From assembly GCA_015232575.1 (NCBI GenBank), contig JADFZL010000016.1:62001-126000 (forward strand): 64,000 nt of DNA, given 5' to 3'. The translations under genes were made by a program, and so were the position numbers. The stretch is from Candidatus Rifleibacteriota bacterium. Its GTDB lineage: Bacteria; Muiribacteriota; Ozemobacteria; Ozemobacterales; Ozemobacteraceae. This document shows positions 34,158 through 42,650 of this stretch, piece by piece; position 1 is the first letter of the stretch; every line of letters starts with the position of its first letter. Below the pieces are notes generated by a model. That model was given only the letters and a program-made list of their open reading frames with translations. It searched no databases and was not told the origin of the DNA.

Positions 34158-34263
34158 TATTTCTTGCTCCCTTTCCCCGAATTTGCCGTGTGAGAGGGTT
34201 GGGGTGAGGTTTTTATTTGTCCCATAATTAAAGTTTTTAGCCGGGGAACCAGCGTTCTATTCC

Positions 34264-35127
34264 TCAGGATTTCATTGAACTCAGATAGTTTCTGAGATTT
34301 TCTTGCCATGGATTTATCTTGAAGCCCAGTATTTCTCTTACTTTCGTTGTGTTTAATCTTGAATTTGCTGGTCTGGTGGCTGGAGCAGGATATTCGGAAG
34401 ACGGAATCGGAAGAATCTGTTTTCTGCTCTCAAAAAGACCGCTTTTCAGCCCCTGTTCCTGAATTTCTACAGCGAAATCAAACCATGATATCTGACCTTC
34501 ATCAGAATAATGGTAAAACCCATACTTATTCGAATTGCTGTTTATTAGATTGAGAATGTTTTCTGAAAGTTTTTCAGTCCAGGTAGGCGCTCCAATTTGA
34601 TCGTTGACTATTTTCAGGCAATCTCTTTCTTTGAGAAGTTTTATTATTGAAGTAACGAAGTTTTTTCCCTTGTTTCCATATATCCAGCTTATTCTGAAAA
34701 TGAAAAAAGTGTCTATTGCTTCTACGAGTTTTTTTTCACCTTCCAATTTGGTTTTCCCGTAGACTGAAATTGGTGAGGGGAAATCTGTTTCAATATAAGG
34801 ACGATCAAGCGATCCGTCGAAAACATAATCAGTGGAAAAATGTACAACTTTTGCATTGCAGCGTTTTGCGATTTTGCCAATATTAAAAACGCCTTCTGCA
34901 TTGATCTTCTGTGCGACCGCAACTTCGCTTTCCGCCTTGTCTACAGCCGTGTAGGCAGAACAGTTTATTATCCAGTCTATTTTTTTCCCCGACACATGTT
35001 TTTCAAGTGAATTTATATCAGTTATGTCAACTTCAACGCCGCTTTCACAAAAATCTGCTGATGCATTAGATAAAACCCTGCACAGATCAGTTCCCAGCAT
35101 GCCACGATTTCCAATAACCCAGATCAT
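34264..35127 (-). CDS. rmlD: dTDP-4-dehydrorhamnose reductase
   Basis: 287 residues from the ATG at 35127, preceded on the minus strand by GGGAGAAAAGA. It is a short-chain dehydrogenase of the RmlD family, making dTDP-L-rhamnose for surface polysaccharide. Motifs are IWVIGNRGMLGTDLCRVL, VVHFSTDYVFDG, the YGKTKLEGE active-site Tyr/Lys pair, FRISWIYGNKGKNFV, and DQIGAPTWTEKL. An upstream ATG at 35163 has a weaker context. The gene stands alone; rmlA, rmlB and rmlC are not in the window. Confidence 0.88.
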   Translation of the reverse strand: MIWVIGNRGMLGTDLCRVLSNASADFCESGVEVDITDINSLEKHVSGKKIDWIINCSAYTAVDKAESEVAVAQKINAEGVFNIGKIAKRCNAKVVHFSTDYVFDGSLDRPYIETDFPSPISVYGKTKLEGEKKLVEAIDTFFIFRISWIYGNKGKNFVTSIIKLLKERDCLKIVNDQIGAPTWTEKLSENILNLINSNSNKYGFYHYSDEGQISWFDFAVEIQEQGLKSGLFESRKQILPIPSSEYPAPATRPANSRLNTTKVREILGFKINPWQENLRNYLSSMKS

Positions 35128-35349
35128 TCTTTTCTCCCGAAAACATTGTTTTGGAACTTCCAAGGTATCTGCTCATATAATCAGTGGAATTCCTAGGAAA
35201 TCCCAAACTTGCGAGATCTCTCACATTCGTTAATACCCCTAATTAATGAGCAGATAACTTCCAACAGTCGAATATAAATCTTACCACCATAGATATGTTT
35301 AAGCAATTTATGATGACAATATTTTTTAAGTTAGAAGATTGTAATTCTT

Positions 35350-35380
35350 GCCAAAAATAACATTCAATGTTATTTTTGGC
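35350..35380. promoter_or_regulatory. 31-base perfect palindrome upstream of the APC permease
   Basis: GCCAAAAATAACATT-C-AATGTTATTTTTGGC, with 15-bp arms and a single central base, ends 41 bases before the permease start. The A+T-rich arms and one-base centre suit a dimeric repressor operator better than an RNA hairpin. No promoter hexamers were clearly seen around it. Confidence 0.5.
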
Positions 35381-35421
35381 AGAGAATTTGCAAGCGAGAA
35401 AAAAATGCATTAGAGGAGAAC

Positions 35422-36834
35422 ATGATGGAGGAGAATAAACCTCACCTGAAGCGTGAATTGGGGCTTATTGCAGCCACTGCGATTGTAATTGGGAATATGA
35501 TTGGATCTGGTATCTTCTTGGCTCCTCAACAACTTGCTGCTGCCTCAAACCCTGCGACATCACTTGTTTCATGGTTAATTACCGGTGTAGGCTCGATTTT
35601 ACTTGCTTTGAGTTTTGCAAATATCGGTTCGGCAATGCCAAGAACCGGTGGACCGGTCGTTTTTACCAAGGCGGCATTTGGAAGTTTTGCGTGCTTTCTG
35701 GTTACATTCTCTTATTGGAATGGATCCTGGTCAGGCACAGCTGCGATTATAACAGGCTTCGTCCGTTATCTTGGCTACTTTTTCGCCCCTTTGAATGATG
35801 CCAGCCCGAGTTACAGTTCTTTCCTTGCATTTATGGTTTCTTCCGCTGTGCTGTGGCTTTTCACATGGATAAATATAAAAGGCGTTAAAGAAGCCGGAAT
35901 TGTTGGAATTATTACAACTGGAATGAAAATACTGGCGCTTCTAGCTTTTGGAGCCATTGTAGCTGGAAAATTCAAATGGGAATATCTGTCTCAGCCTTCT
36001 TCAGCTTCTGTTGCAGGTTGGGCATCACTTCCAGCCGGAATAACCATCACCTTGTGGGCATTTCTCGGGCTTGAATCGGCTTCAATTTCAGCCGGAGAGA
36101 TAAAAAATCCGGAGAGAAATGTCAGAATTGCTACAATCGCGGGAATTCTCATAACCACTCTGATATATTTTATGATAAGTTTTCTTGCAATGGGAAGCCT
36201 TTCTCAGGAGCAGCTTGCAAAATCTCAGGCTCCGCTTGCTGATGCGATTAATGCTGTAACAGGAGCAACATGGGGTGGCTCCCTTATCGCTATCGGTGCA
36301 ATTTTTTCAACTCTTGGCGCCGCCTCAGGCTGGATTCTCACAACTGCGCGTGTTTCGTTTTCTGCCGCCGAAGAAAAGTTATTTCCAAAGTTTTTTGGAA
36401 AAATTCATCCGGATTATTCAACTCCGCACGTTTCTCTCATCGTCAGCGGAATAATTTCCAATCTGCTTCTTATTCTAAACTATGTTGGAAGCCTTACCAG
36501 CGCGTTTAATTTCATGATATTAATGTCTACTCTCGCTTATCTTCTTCCGTTTGCATTTACAACTGCCGCTGAGATTGTTCTTCTGCGTGTTCCATTGACA
36601 AAGCCATTTGGATTCAAGACTTTCGTCAAATCATCCATTATTCCTCTTCTCGGCTTTATCTATTCACTTGGCGCGATATATGGCTCCGGCGCTGAAACAG
36701 TGTTGTACGGCTTCATCCTTTTTTTGTTGGGAATTCCACTCTATGTTTATATGATGTTTGAAAAAGAGGAAGAAACAGGTGCAATTGCCCGGTTGAGGGA
36801 AGACGCTGCAAACAGTGCCTTAAAGGAAAAGTAG
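35422..36834 (+). CDS. APC-superfamily amino acid permease
   Basis: 470 residues and about 12 membrane helices. The N-terminus LGLIAATAIVIGNMIGSGIF is the conserved APC substrate-binding unwound helix (GNMIGSGIF). FANIGSAMPRTGGPVVFTKA and LWAFLGLESASISAGEIKNPE are the second and third hallmarks. The E-S-A and PERN segments match the LAT/arginine-agmatine branch, but the substrate cannot be fixed. GAGGAG lies upstream; ATG 35425 is an alternative start. rsmA begins 9 bases after the stop, so the two may be one transcript, with a palindromic operator upstream. Confidence 0.85.
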   Translation: MMEENKPHLKRELGLIAATAIVIGNMIGSGIFLAPQQLAAASNPATSLVSWLITGVGSILLALSFANIGSAMPRTGGPVVFTKAAFGSFACFLVTFSYWNGSWSGTAAIITGFVRYLGYFFAPLNDASPSYSSFLAFMVSSAVLWLFTWINIKGVKEAGIVGIITTGMKILALLAFGAIVAGKFKWEYLSQPSSASVAGWASLPAGITITLWAFLGLESASISAGEIKNPERNVRIATIAGILITTLIYFMISFLAMGSLSQEQLAKSQAPLADAINAVTGATWGGSLIAIGAIFSTLGAASGWILTTARVSFSAAEEKLFPKFFGKIHPDYSTPHVSLIVSGIISNLLLILNYVGSLTSAFNFMILMSTLAYLLPFAFTTAAEIVLLRVPLTKPFGFKTFVKSSIIPLLGFIYSLGAIYGSGAETVLYGFILFLLGIPLYVYMMFEKEEETGAIARLREDAANSALKEK

Positions 36835-36842
36835 ACTGAATA

Positions 36843-37697
36843 ATGAAAGCAAAACAAATTCTGGCTGAAATCGGAATTGAGCCGAAAAAGTCTCTTGGAC
36901 AGAATTTCTGCGTTGATGAAAACCTTTCCGGATGTGTTTTCGATTTTCTCAAAACTGAAGTTGAAAAAAATAACATTGAAGAAATCTGGGAAATAGGACC
37001 CGGCCTGGGAGCTCTTTCTGAAAAGATCTTTGAACTGAAACTTCCTACCAGACTTTTTGAGATAGATCAGAGACTTAAAAGCCATCTTGAAAAACTGTGC
37101 AGTGGGTTTTCAGGTGCAGAACTTCATTGGGGTGATTTCCTCGAAGTTGATGCAGATGCTCTTTCAGAGAAAACCAGAGGCAATTTCCTTATTTGTGGGA
37201 ATCTTCCGTATTCATGCGGAACAGCAATTATCCGTAAAGCAATTGCTTTGAAAAAAAAGCCGGCAAAAATGTTGTTTCTGCTTCAACGGGAGGTCTCGAA
37301 AAAGGCTTCTGCAAAACCAGCAACAGATGACTACGGATTTCTTTCGGCTGCAGTTCAGCTTTTTGCCGAGGCAAAATCTGGAGCAACCTTTTCGCAGGGC
37401 TCTTTCTATCCGAATCCGAAAGTCCTGAGCTCCCTTCTTGAACTGACTCCTCTCAAATTAAATTCTGAAGAAATCAGAGTCAGGGAAAAAGCCTTGAATA
37501 TCGCTTCAGTAACATTTTCACAAAGACGCAAAGCGTCACTTTCCGTGTTGAAGAAAAATCTTCCAATTTCTGGTGAATCCTGGGAAGACAAATTCGAAAG
37601 ATTGAAAATTCCAGCCAATATAAGGTTTGAAGCCATGCCCCTCGAACTGCTTATTAAACTGGCAGAATCAATCGAGTGCATTCCTGAAAAGAAGTAG
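36843..37697 (+). CDS. rsmA: 16S rRNA (adenine1518-N6/adenine1519-N6)-dimethyltransferase
   Basis: 284 residues. RsmA/KsgA dimethylates two adjacent adenines near the 3' end of 16S rRNA in late 30S assembly. SLGQNFCVDENL is the family start, EIGPGLGALSEKI is SAM motif I, and LICGNLPYSCGTAI is the catalytic NLPY motif. FLLQREVSKK and SFYPNPKVLSSL complete the pattern. Length is normal. Confidence 0.92.
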   Translation: MKAKQILAEIGIEPKKSLGQNFCVDENLSGCVFDFLKTEVEKNNIEEIWEIGPGLGALSEKIFELKLPTRLFEIDQRLKSHLEKLCSGFSGAELHWGDFLEVDADALSEKTRGNFLICGNLPYSCGTAIIRKAIALKKKPAKMLFLLQREVSKKASAKPATDDYGFLSAAVQLFAEAKSGATFSQGSFYPNPKVLSSLLELTPLKLNSEEIRVREKALNIASVTFSQRRKASLSVLKKNLPISGESWEDKFERLKIPANIRFEAMPLELLIKLAESIECIPEKK

Positions 37698-37705
37698 TCT
37701 TTTGC

Positions 37706-37732
37706 TGTCATTTCGACCGAAGGGTGAAATCT
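37706..37732 (+). repeat. 27-bp dispersed repeat, copy B
   Basis: TGTCATTTCGACCGAAGGG then TGAAATCT, nine bases after the rsmA stop. It differs at one position from copy A (33941-33967). It is the main content of the 132-base gap before the ClpB-like gene. Confidence 0.8.
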
Positions 37733-37829
37733 TGGCTCTTCAACTTTTAGGTAACGCATGTTGGGTGGCACCCAAATTAACGAGTTACTTGCCTCTCCGA
37801 ATGAATCTCTGGTATGATGAATCTGGAAA

Positions 37830-39674
37830 ATGAAGGAGTTAACATTTAACATGCTAAGATGGATGCAGGAAATTAAAAGGTTTTTGCCGGTAAAGCCTCA
37901 GTTCCTTCTCTGGGGAAATATCAATGATGTTTTTCCGTGCAAGGCTGAAGCAGATTCTGCTGCAGTAACTCTTTCTCTGAAAGATTATATTCGGACATCT
38001 CTGAAATCATTTTCACCGATTGATATGTTCATCTCTTATCAGCCAATAGTAGGGTTAAGGCTGCTTGAAGGGAATCCTGACGAATTCAAAAAAGCTACTT
38101 CCTATTCTATTTCATCTGATAAACCAGTGCCAGCAACTTTGTCCAAGGCATCTGATATTATTGAAAGCCTGATAAGGTCTTCCGAAATCAGATGTGCAAT
38201 TCTCATGGGAATGACATCTCACTTCAGACTGCTTGAGCGTGAAGAGGCATTCAACGAATTTTTTCATCGCATGTTTGTTCTTTCGCAGGAATGTATGCCA
38301 AAACTTGGCAAGAGCGTTGCGAAATCAGTTTTTCCTCTTTTCGACCCCATATTCTGGATTGTTGAAAGAGAAAATCAGGTTCCTGACTGGTTTTCAATCA
38401 ATAACGTCAAGGTAAGATCAATTTGTCTGCCAAAACCTGATTTTGAAACCAGACGTCTGGTTGCAGAAGCCCTTTCAAAGCGATTACCAGGCTATGCTGA
38501 TACTCCATTGGCAAAACAGACTGATACAGTTGATCAATTTTCCGATGAAACATCCGGAATGCTTGCGTCTGAAATCATTTCGATCGTTCAGCTTGCACGT
38601 AATGAAGGAATTTCATTCAGTGAAATTGGTGAGGCTGTAAAGCGCTACAGGGTTGGTGTGATAGAAAATCCGTGGGCAAAACTTGACCCGGGAAAAATTC
38701 GAAATGCTTCACAGATTCTGGAAAAGCGCGTTATGGGGCAACCTTCGGCAATATTACAATCTGTTGATATTATCAGAAGAGCTGTCTATAACCTCAGCGG
38801 ATCTCAGTATTCGAGGTTTTCAATGCGTCCGAAAGGTGTTTTGTTCTTTGCCGGTCCGACAGGAGTTGGAAAAACTGAGCTGGCAAAATCAATAGCTGAG
38901 CTTCTGTTCGGTTCAGAAAGCAGCTATCTTCGATTTGATATGAGCGAATTTGCTCATGAACACTCAGATCAGAGGCTAATTGGTTCTCCGCCGGGTTACG
39001 TAGGTTACGATGTTGGCGGTGAACTTACAAATTCAATCAAGGCTAATCCATTTTCTGTTGTACTATTTGACGAAATTGAAAAAGCTCATCCGAAGATTCT
39101 TGATATGTTTCTTCAGATACTCGACGACGGAAGACTGACTTCGGGACGTGGTGAAACAGTCTATTTCACTGAAAGCCTTATTGTATTCACATCAAATCTT
39201 GGAATTTATGAAACTCTTCCGAGTGGACAGAAAAAACAGAGGGTTTATCCGGAGATGGAATACGAGAATATTCAAAAAGAAGTGAAGCAGTCTATTGAAG
39301 ATTTTTTCACTTATCGCATTGCACGACCTGAAATTCTAAACCGTATCGGTGAGAATATCGTTGTCTTTGATTTCATAAGGCCCTCAATTGCTGTGAAAAT
39401 TTTTGAAAAAATGTTTAATAATATTCGTATACAGCTCTCTGAAAGCCATAAAATGCATCTGACAATGAACTCCGAAAACAAGGAACGTCTTTTTGCAGCT
39501 TGTACAGAGTCACTTGTAATGGGTGGTCGCGGAATTGGAAACCGTGTTGAAAAAATACTCTTGAATCCATTATCAACACAGCTTTTTGAAATAGATGCCC
39601 AGGAAGATGAATCTATAAATATTACCTTTACAAAAGAATCAGGACTATGCCTGAAAAAAACACAGGAAAAATAA
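37830..39674 (+). CDS. AAA+ ATPase with a ClpB/ClpA-like C-terminal module and a different N-terminal half
   Basis: 614 residues from ATG 37830; ATG 37851, with AAGGAG 12 bases upstream, is equally possible. The C-terminal half is a Clp/Hsp100 second AAA+ module: FFAGPTGVGKTELAKSIAEL near 338, RFDMSEFAHEHSDQRLIGSP, GYVGYDVGGELTN, VLFDEIEKAHPKILDMFLQI and IVFTSNLG, followed by a ClpB D2-small-like domain. The N-terminal half is not the usual ClpB D1. It begins with FLLWGNINDVFP and looks like a degenerate nucleotide-binding or substrate domain without a Walker A. No ClpP-binding loop is recognised. Its role in protein remodelling is inferred from the family. Confidence 0.75.
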   Translation: MKELTFNMLRWMQEIKRFLPVKPQFLLWGNINDVFPCKAEADSAAVTLSLKDYIRTSLKSFSPIDMFISYQPIVGLRLLEGNPDEFKKATSYSISSDKPVPATLSKASDIIESLIRSSEIRCAILMGMTSHFRLLEREEAFNEFFHRMFVLSQECMPKLGKSVAKSVFPLFDPIFWIVERENQVPDWFSINNVKVRSICLPKPDFETRRLVAEALSKRLPGYADTPLAKQTDTVDQFSDETSGMLASEIISIVQLARNEGISFSEIGEAVKRYRVGVIENPWAKLDPGKIRNASQILEKRVMGQPSAILQSVDIIRRAVYNLSGSQYSRFSMRPKGVLFFAGPTGVGKTELAKSIAELLFGSESSYLRFDMSEFAHEHSDQRLIGSPPGYVGYDVGGELTNSIKANPFSVVLFDEIEKAHPKILDMFLQILDDGRLTSGRGETVYFTESLIVFTSNLGIYETLPSGQKKQRVYPEMEYENIQKEVKQSIEDFFTYRIARPEILNRIGENIVVFDFIRPSIAVKIFEKMFNNIRIQLSESHKMHLTMNSENKERLFAACTESLVMGGRGIGNRVEKILLNPLSTQLFEIDAQEDESINITFTKESGLCLKKTQEK

Positions 39675-39853
39675 TAAATTAACGGAGAGTACAAAGTGCT
39701 CGACCGTAGGTAGTGAGCCGATCGAACGTTGTAAGCGTAAATTAACGGAGAGCACAAAGTGCTCGACCGCGGGGAGTGAGCCGGTCGAACGTTGTAAGCG
39801 TAAATTAACGGAGAGCACAAAGTGCTCGACCGCGGGGAGTGAGCCGGTCGAAC
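39675..39853. repeat. 63-bp tandem repeat, nearly three copies
   Basis: Units start at 39675, 39738 and 39801, each beginning TAAATTAACGGAGAGYACAA; the third stops after 53 bases. Copies 2 and 3 are identical where they overlap and copy 1 has about five changes. Each unit contains the palindrome GAGCACAAAGTGCTC and a CGACCG...CGGTCG pair. The array lies just past the ClpB-like stop and merges into the two-hairpin element at 39844. Confidence 0.9.
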
Positions 39854-39896
39854 TTGTTCGACCGGCGAGAGGGGGCGCGTGCCCCCTCTCTAAAAA
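39844..39896. repeat. Dispersed palindromic intergenic element, copy 2
   Basis: Two perfect hairpins side by side: CCGGTCGAAC-tt-GTTCGACCGG (39844-39865) and GAGAGGGGGC-gcgt-GCCCCCTCTC (39867-39890), then TAAAAA. The design and much of the sequence match 3672-3719. It separates the tandem repeat array from the pseudopilin gene and may end transcription from upstream. Confidence 0.75.
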
Positions 39897-39910
39897 GAGG
39901 CTTGATTGTT

Positions 39911-40612
39911 ATGAACTTAAAAAAACTTGGATATACAGTTCTTGAAGTCACTATTGCAGGTGCATTGATGTCGTGTCTTTTTGTTCCACTTTTTACAATA
40001 TTCAGAACTGCGACATCGAGTTTTGCTTCAGGAGCCTGGAAAATAAATGTAAAATCAGAAGCAAGTGCATTTTTCCAGAGAATGAATTTTCTTGCAGAGT
40101 TGTCTGGAAATGCTCACGTTTTCGATTCATCCGGACTGACGATAATTAATTCTCCTATCAGAATATCAAAATCAGTCCGTGATAGAGAATTGCTTACAGG
40201 TGTTCTGGACGATGAAGTTACTATCGCTTTTATGAACGTTACTTCAAAGAGTCACTTTAAAACAGATATGCCTCAACCAACTGGTGGTGGTGCCTGGCTT
40301 GCAATGCATATCACGGCTTCTCACAGAAAACTCACACTCCAGGCTTTTAATTCAAAAGATGAACTGCCATTAGAATTGAAAAACTGGGTGATTCCATTGA
40401 ATACGTTCTTTGTGCCAGCCTCCAGATGTGAAAGAAAAATGCCATTTTACCTGAACGATCTTTTCAGTATCAAATTCAGTGTTGATGGGAGCGGCTTTAA
40501 CAGATGGCTGGTAACCGAAGCATCATTTCAGCAGCACATTGATAGTGGCCCAAAGATTAAAATTGAAAATCGTACAAGATTAAAAGGTGATGTTGAAATC
40601 ACCTGGTTTTGA
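39911..40612 (+). CDS. Type IV pilin-like/pseudopilin protein
   Basis: 233 residues from ATG 39911, with AAGAGG ten bases upstream. The N-terminus KKLGYTVLEVTIAGALMSCL is a prepilin leader with a cleavage-type glycine followed by Y rather than F, Glu at mature position 5 and a hydrophobic helix. The rest is a GspJ/PulJ-like soluble domain without clear family identity. Such minor pseudopilins work in type II secretion or type IV pili, but no other pilus gene is in the window. The frame extends upstream to 39839 through the hairpin repeat; that extension is rejected. Confidence 0.75.
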   Translation: MNLKKLGYTVLEVTIAGALMSCLFVPLFTIFRTATSSFASGAWKINVKSEASAFFQRMNFLAELSGNAHVFDSSGLTIINSPIRISKSVRDRELLTGVLDDEVTIAFMNVTSKSHFKTDMPQPTGGGAWLAMHITASHRKLTLQAFNSKDELPLELKNWVIPLNTFFVPASRCERKMPFYLNDLFSIKFSVDGSGFNRWLVTEASFQQHIDSGPKIKIENRTRLKGDVEITWF

Positions 40613-40701
40613 AAAAATTAGGCACTGTCATATGTTCTCCGAAGTAATCAGCTATTTTCCACAGTGCCAGAAATTATCACCTGATTGCAGGGAGAAAATG
40701 A

Positions 40702-41490
40702 ATGTTTAGACATGAGCTTCAAACGGCAATTCAAGCAGCTCTCAGTGCCGGAGAGATATTAATGAGTCGATTTCGGAAAATACATGATGTTACTTTTAAA
40801 GGTCCAACGGATCTTGTTACTGAAGCAGATCTTGCTTCAGAAAAGCTAATAAGGGAAAAACTTGGACAGGATTTTCCGAATGATTCTCTTTTCGGTGAAG
40901 AAATCGGCGGAGGCGATTTCCACAAAGGAAGAACGTGGGTCTTTGACCCTCTCGATGGTACAACAAATTTTGCGCACGGATTACCAATATTTTCGGTTTC
41001 AATCGCTTTCTGCATTGACGGAATACCTAAAGCCGGAGTCATTTATCTGCCGGTTCTGAATGAGTGTTTTTCGTGTGCCGAATCCTTCGGCGCATATCTT
41101 AATGGGACGCAGATTAATGTTTCACGCCGTCCGAAAGTAAACGAGGCGCTCGTTGTTACCGGCTTTCCGTATGAAATTAATTCCTGCATCGATGAAATCA
41201 TTCCATCTTTGAAGAAAATGATTATCGGCTCGCGAGGTGTGAGGCGGCTTGGCTCAGCGGCTGTTGATTTGTGCTATGTTGCTGCCGGATTTTTTGACAT
41301 TTTCTGGGAAATTAAACTTAAACCATGGGATGTTGCGGCAGGAAGTCTTCTTGTAAAAGAGGCAGGAGGAAAAGTTACAGACTTTTCAGGTGGATTTCAC
41401 AGTATCGACAGATATCAGATACTTGCAACAAACGGTCTTTTGCACGAGCAGGCGATTGAAATTCTGCGTAGTAACAACACTATTACATAA
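40702..41490 (+). CDS. Inositol monophosphatase family protein (SuhB-like)
   Basis: 262 residues. Metal and substrate motifs of the FIG/IMPase superfamily are intact: FGEEIGGG, WVFDPLDGTTNFAHG near residues 76-90 and KPWDVAAGSLLVKEAGGKV near 211-229. Members remove phosphate from inositol-1-phosphate and related sugars; SuhB also affects rRNA transcription in Escherichia coli. CAGGGAGAAAATGA gives a good ribosome site. An 8-bp inverted repeat (GGCACTGT/ACAGTGCC, 40621-40668) lies upstream. Confidence 0.85.
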   Translation: MFRHELQTAIQAALSAGEILMSRFRKIHDVTFKGPTDLVTEADLASEKLIREKLGQDFPNDSLFGEEIGGGDFHKGRTWVFDPLDGTTNFAHGLPIFSVSIAFCIDGIPKAGVIYLPVLNECFSCAESFGAYLNGTQINVSRRPKVNEALVVTGFPYEINSCIDEIIPSLKKMIIGSRGVRRLGSAAVDLCYVAAGFFDIFWEIKLKPWDVAAGSLLVKEAGGKVTDFSGGFHSIDRYQILATNGLLHEQAIEILRSNNTIT

Positions 41491-41631
41491 TGTGGAATTT
41501 TGTATTTAAAAAAAATGTTTCTTAATGAGACTTTATATGGGTTGTATGATAAGTGCTGTGGTGGCTGAAAAGCTCATGAATACAATATTTGCTTTTTATA
41601 AAATTAAAAATATGCGAAAGTCCACATAAAA

Positions 41632-42621
41632 ATGAATCTTGAATCAGAAAATATTATTCGAAAATTAGTCTTCTGGGTTTTTGCAGCTATTATCATGTTT
41701 TCAATTGCAATTGCCTTGTTTACAGATTTTGATAAAATACAGAAGGCAGTTGCACTTTTTTCGCCTTTTTCCATTTTTATCATATTGTTTTCAGTTCTGA
41801 TAAACTATTTGCTCAGGTTTATCAAGTGGGAATTCTTTCTTAGAAGAATTGACATAATTATTCCATTAAAACAGAGTTTGTGGATCTTTTTTTCTTCTTT
41901 TGCCATGGTTCTCAGCCCGGGAAAACTTGGCGAGATTATGAAATCACTCCTTCTGAAGTCTCAATTCTCCATTCCTATTTCCAAAAGTGCTCCCATCGTA
42001 ATGGCAGAGCGCATTACAGACCTTCTCGGATTATCTTTAATTGCTGCTTATGGCTCAAGTAAGTTCGCTTTTGGCGGAAAAATGCTCTTTGCAGCAATCT
42101 CAATAATATTTTTCTTTGTCATTTGCATTACCCGCCCCGGATTCTGGCAGTGGATAGACAAAAATATTCTTGCCCGATTTGCCAGGCTGGCAAAAGTAAG
42201 AAATTCTGTAAAGGCTCTTGAAGAGTCTTCCGGCAATCTTCTTTCTCCGTTTTCGCTTCTTGTAACCGTTCCGTTAAGTGCTGTTTCCTGGGCTGGGGAA
42301 GGTGTTGCGCTGTATTTTATTTTTTTGGCGTTAAAAGTTGATGTTCCAGATTTGCTTGCTGTTTCGCTTTTTGCACATTCCTTCAGCTCAATTGCCGGCG
42401 CTTTCTCATTCCTTCCCGGCGGACTGCTTGTTACGGAAGGCATTCTTGGCGTTTTTTTTGTGAAAATAGTCGGAATTGCTGAGGCTAATGCTGTAACAGC
42501 AACACTTATGATTCGTACAGCAACTCTCTGGTTCGCAGTCTTTCTTGGAACAACAGTATTTATCGCTGGCAAAGGGAGACTTGGTGCATCAAGTCAAAAA
42601 AAAGCTGAAACTCAACTTTAA
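41632..42621 (+). CDS. Lysylphosphatidylglycerol synthase TM/flippase-like membrane protein (UPF0104)
   Basis: 329 residues and about eight membrane helices. The UPF0104 pattern is present: LRFIKWEFFLRRI, MVLSPGKLGEIMKSLLLK near residue 95, VMAERITDLLGLSL near 125, and the late SFLPGGLLVTEGIL near 260. These proteins are integral and act in lipid or polysaccharide export or modification; the soluble transferase domain of MprF is absent. A terminator hairpin overlaps the last codons (42600-42637). The upstream 141 bases are A+T-rich with no clear promoter. Confidence 0.75.
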   Translation: MNLESENIIRKLVFWVFAAIIMFSIAIALFTDFDKIQKAVALFSPFSIFIILFSVLINYLLRFIKWEFFLRRIDIIIPLKQSLWIFFSSFAMVLSPGKLGEIMKSLLLKSQFSIPISKSAPIVMAERITDLLGLSLIAAYGSSKFAFGGKMLFAAISIIFFFVICITRPGFWQWIDKNILARFARLAKVRNSVKALEESSGNLLSPFSLLVTVPLSAVSWAGEGVALYFIFLALKVDVPDLLAVSLFAHSFSSIAGAFSFLPGGLLVTEGILGVFFVKIVGIAEANAVTATLMIRTATLWFAVFLGTTVFIAGKGRLGASSQKKAETQL

Positions 42622-42637
42622 GTGAGTTTCAGCTTTT
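42600..42637. terminator. Bidirectional intrinsic terminator overlapping a stop codon
   Basis: AAAAGCTGAAACTCA (42600-42614) and its exact complement TGAGTTTCAGCTTTT (42623-42637) around an 8-base loop. It serves the convergent genes ending at 42621 and 42651 and includes the last codons of the first. Confidence 0.88.
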
Positions 42638-42650
42638 GAATCAGATTCTA

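Noticed and set aside
39311..39820. Minus-strand open frame of 169 codons over the tandem array and the end of the ClpB-like gene
   Set aside because: It reads the 63-bp repeats (63 is a multiple of three, so no stop appears) and then runs antisense through the ClpB-like gene. It has no ribosome site and its repeated peptide is an artefact of the array.
40621..40668. GGCACTGT/ACAGTGCC inverted repeat before the inositol monophosphatase gene
   Set aside because: Only 8 bp with a 32-base spacer. It could arise by chance and no regulator is suggested.
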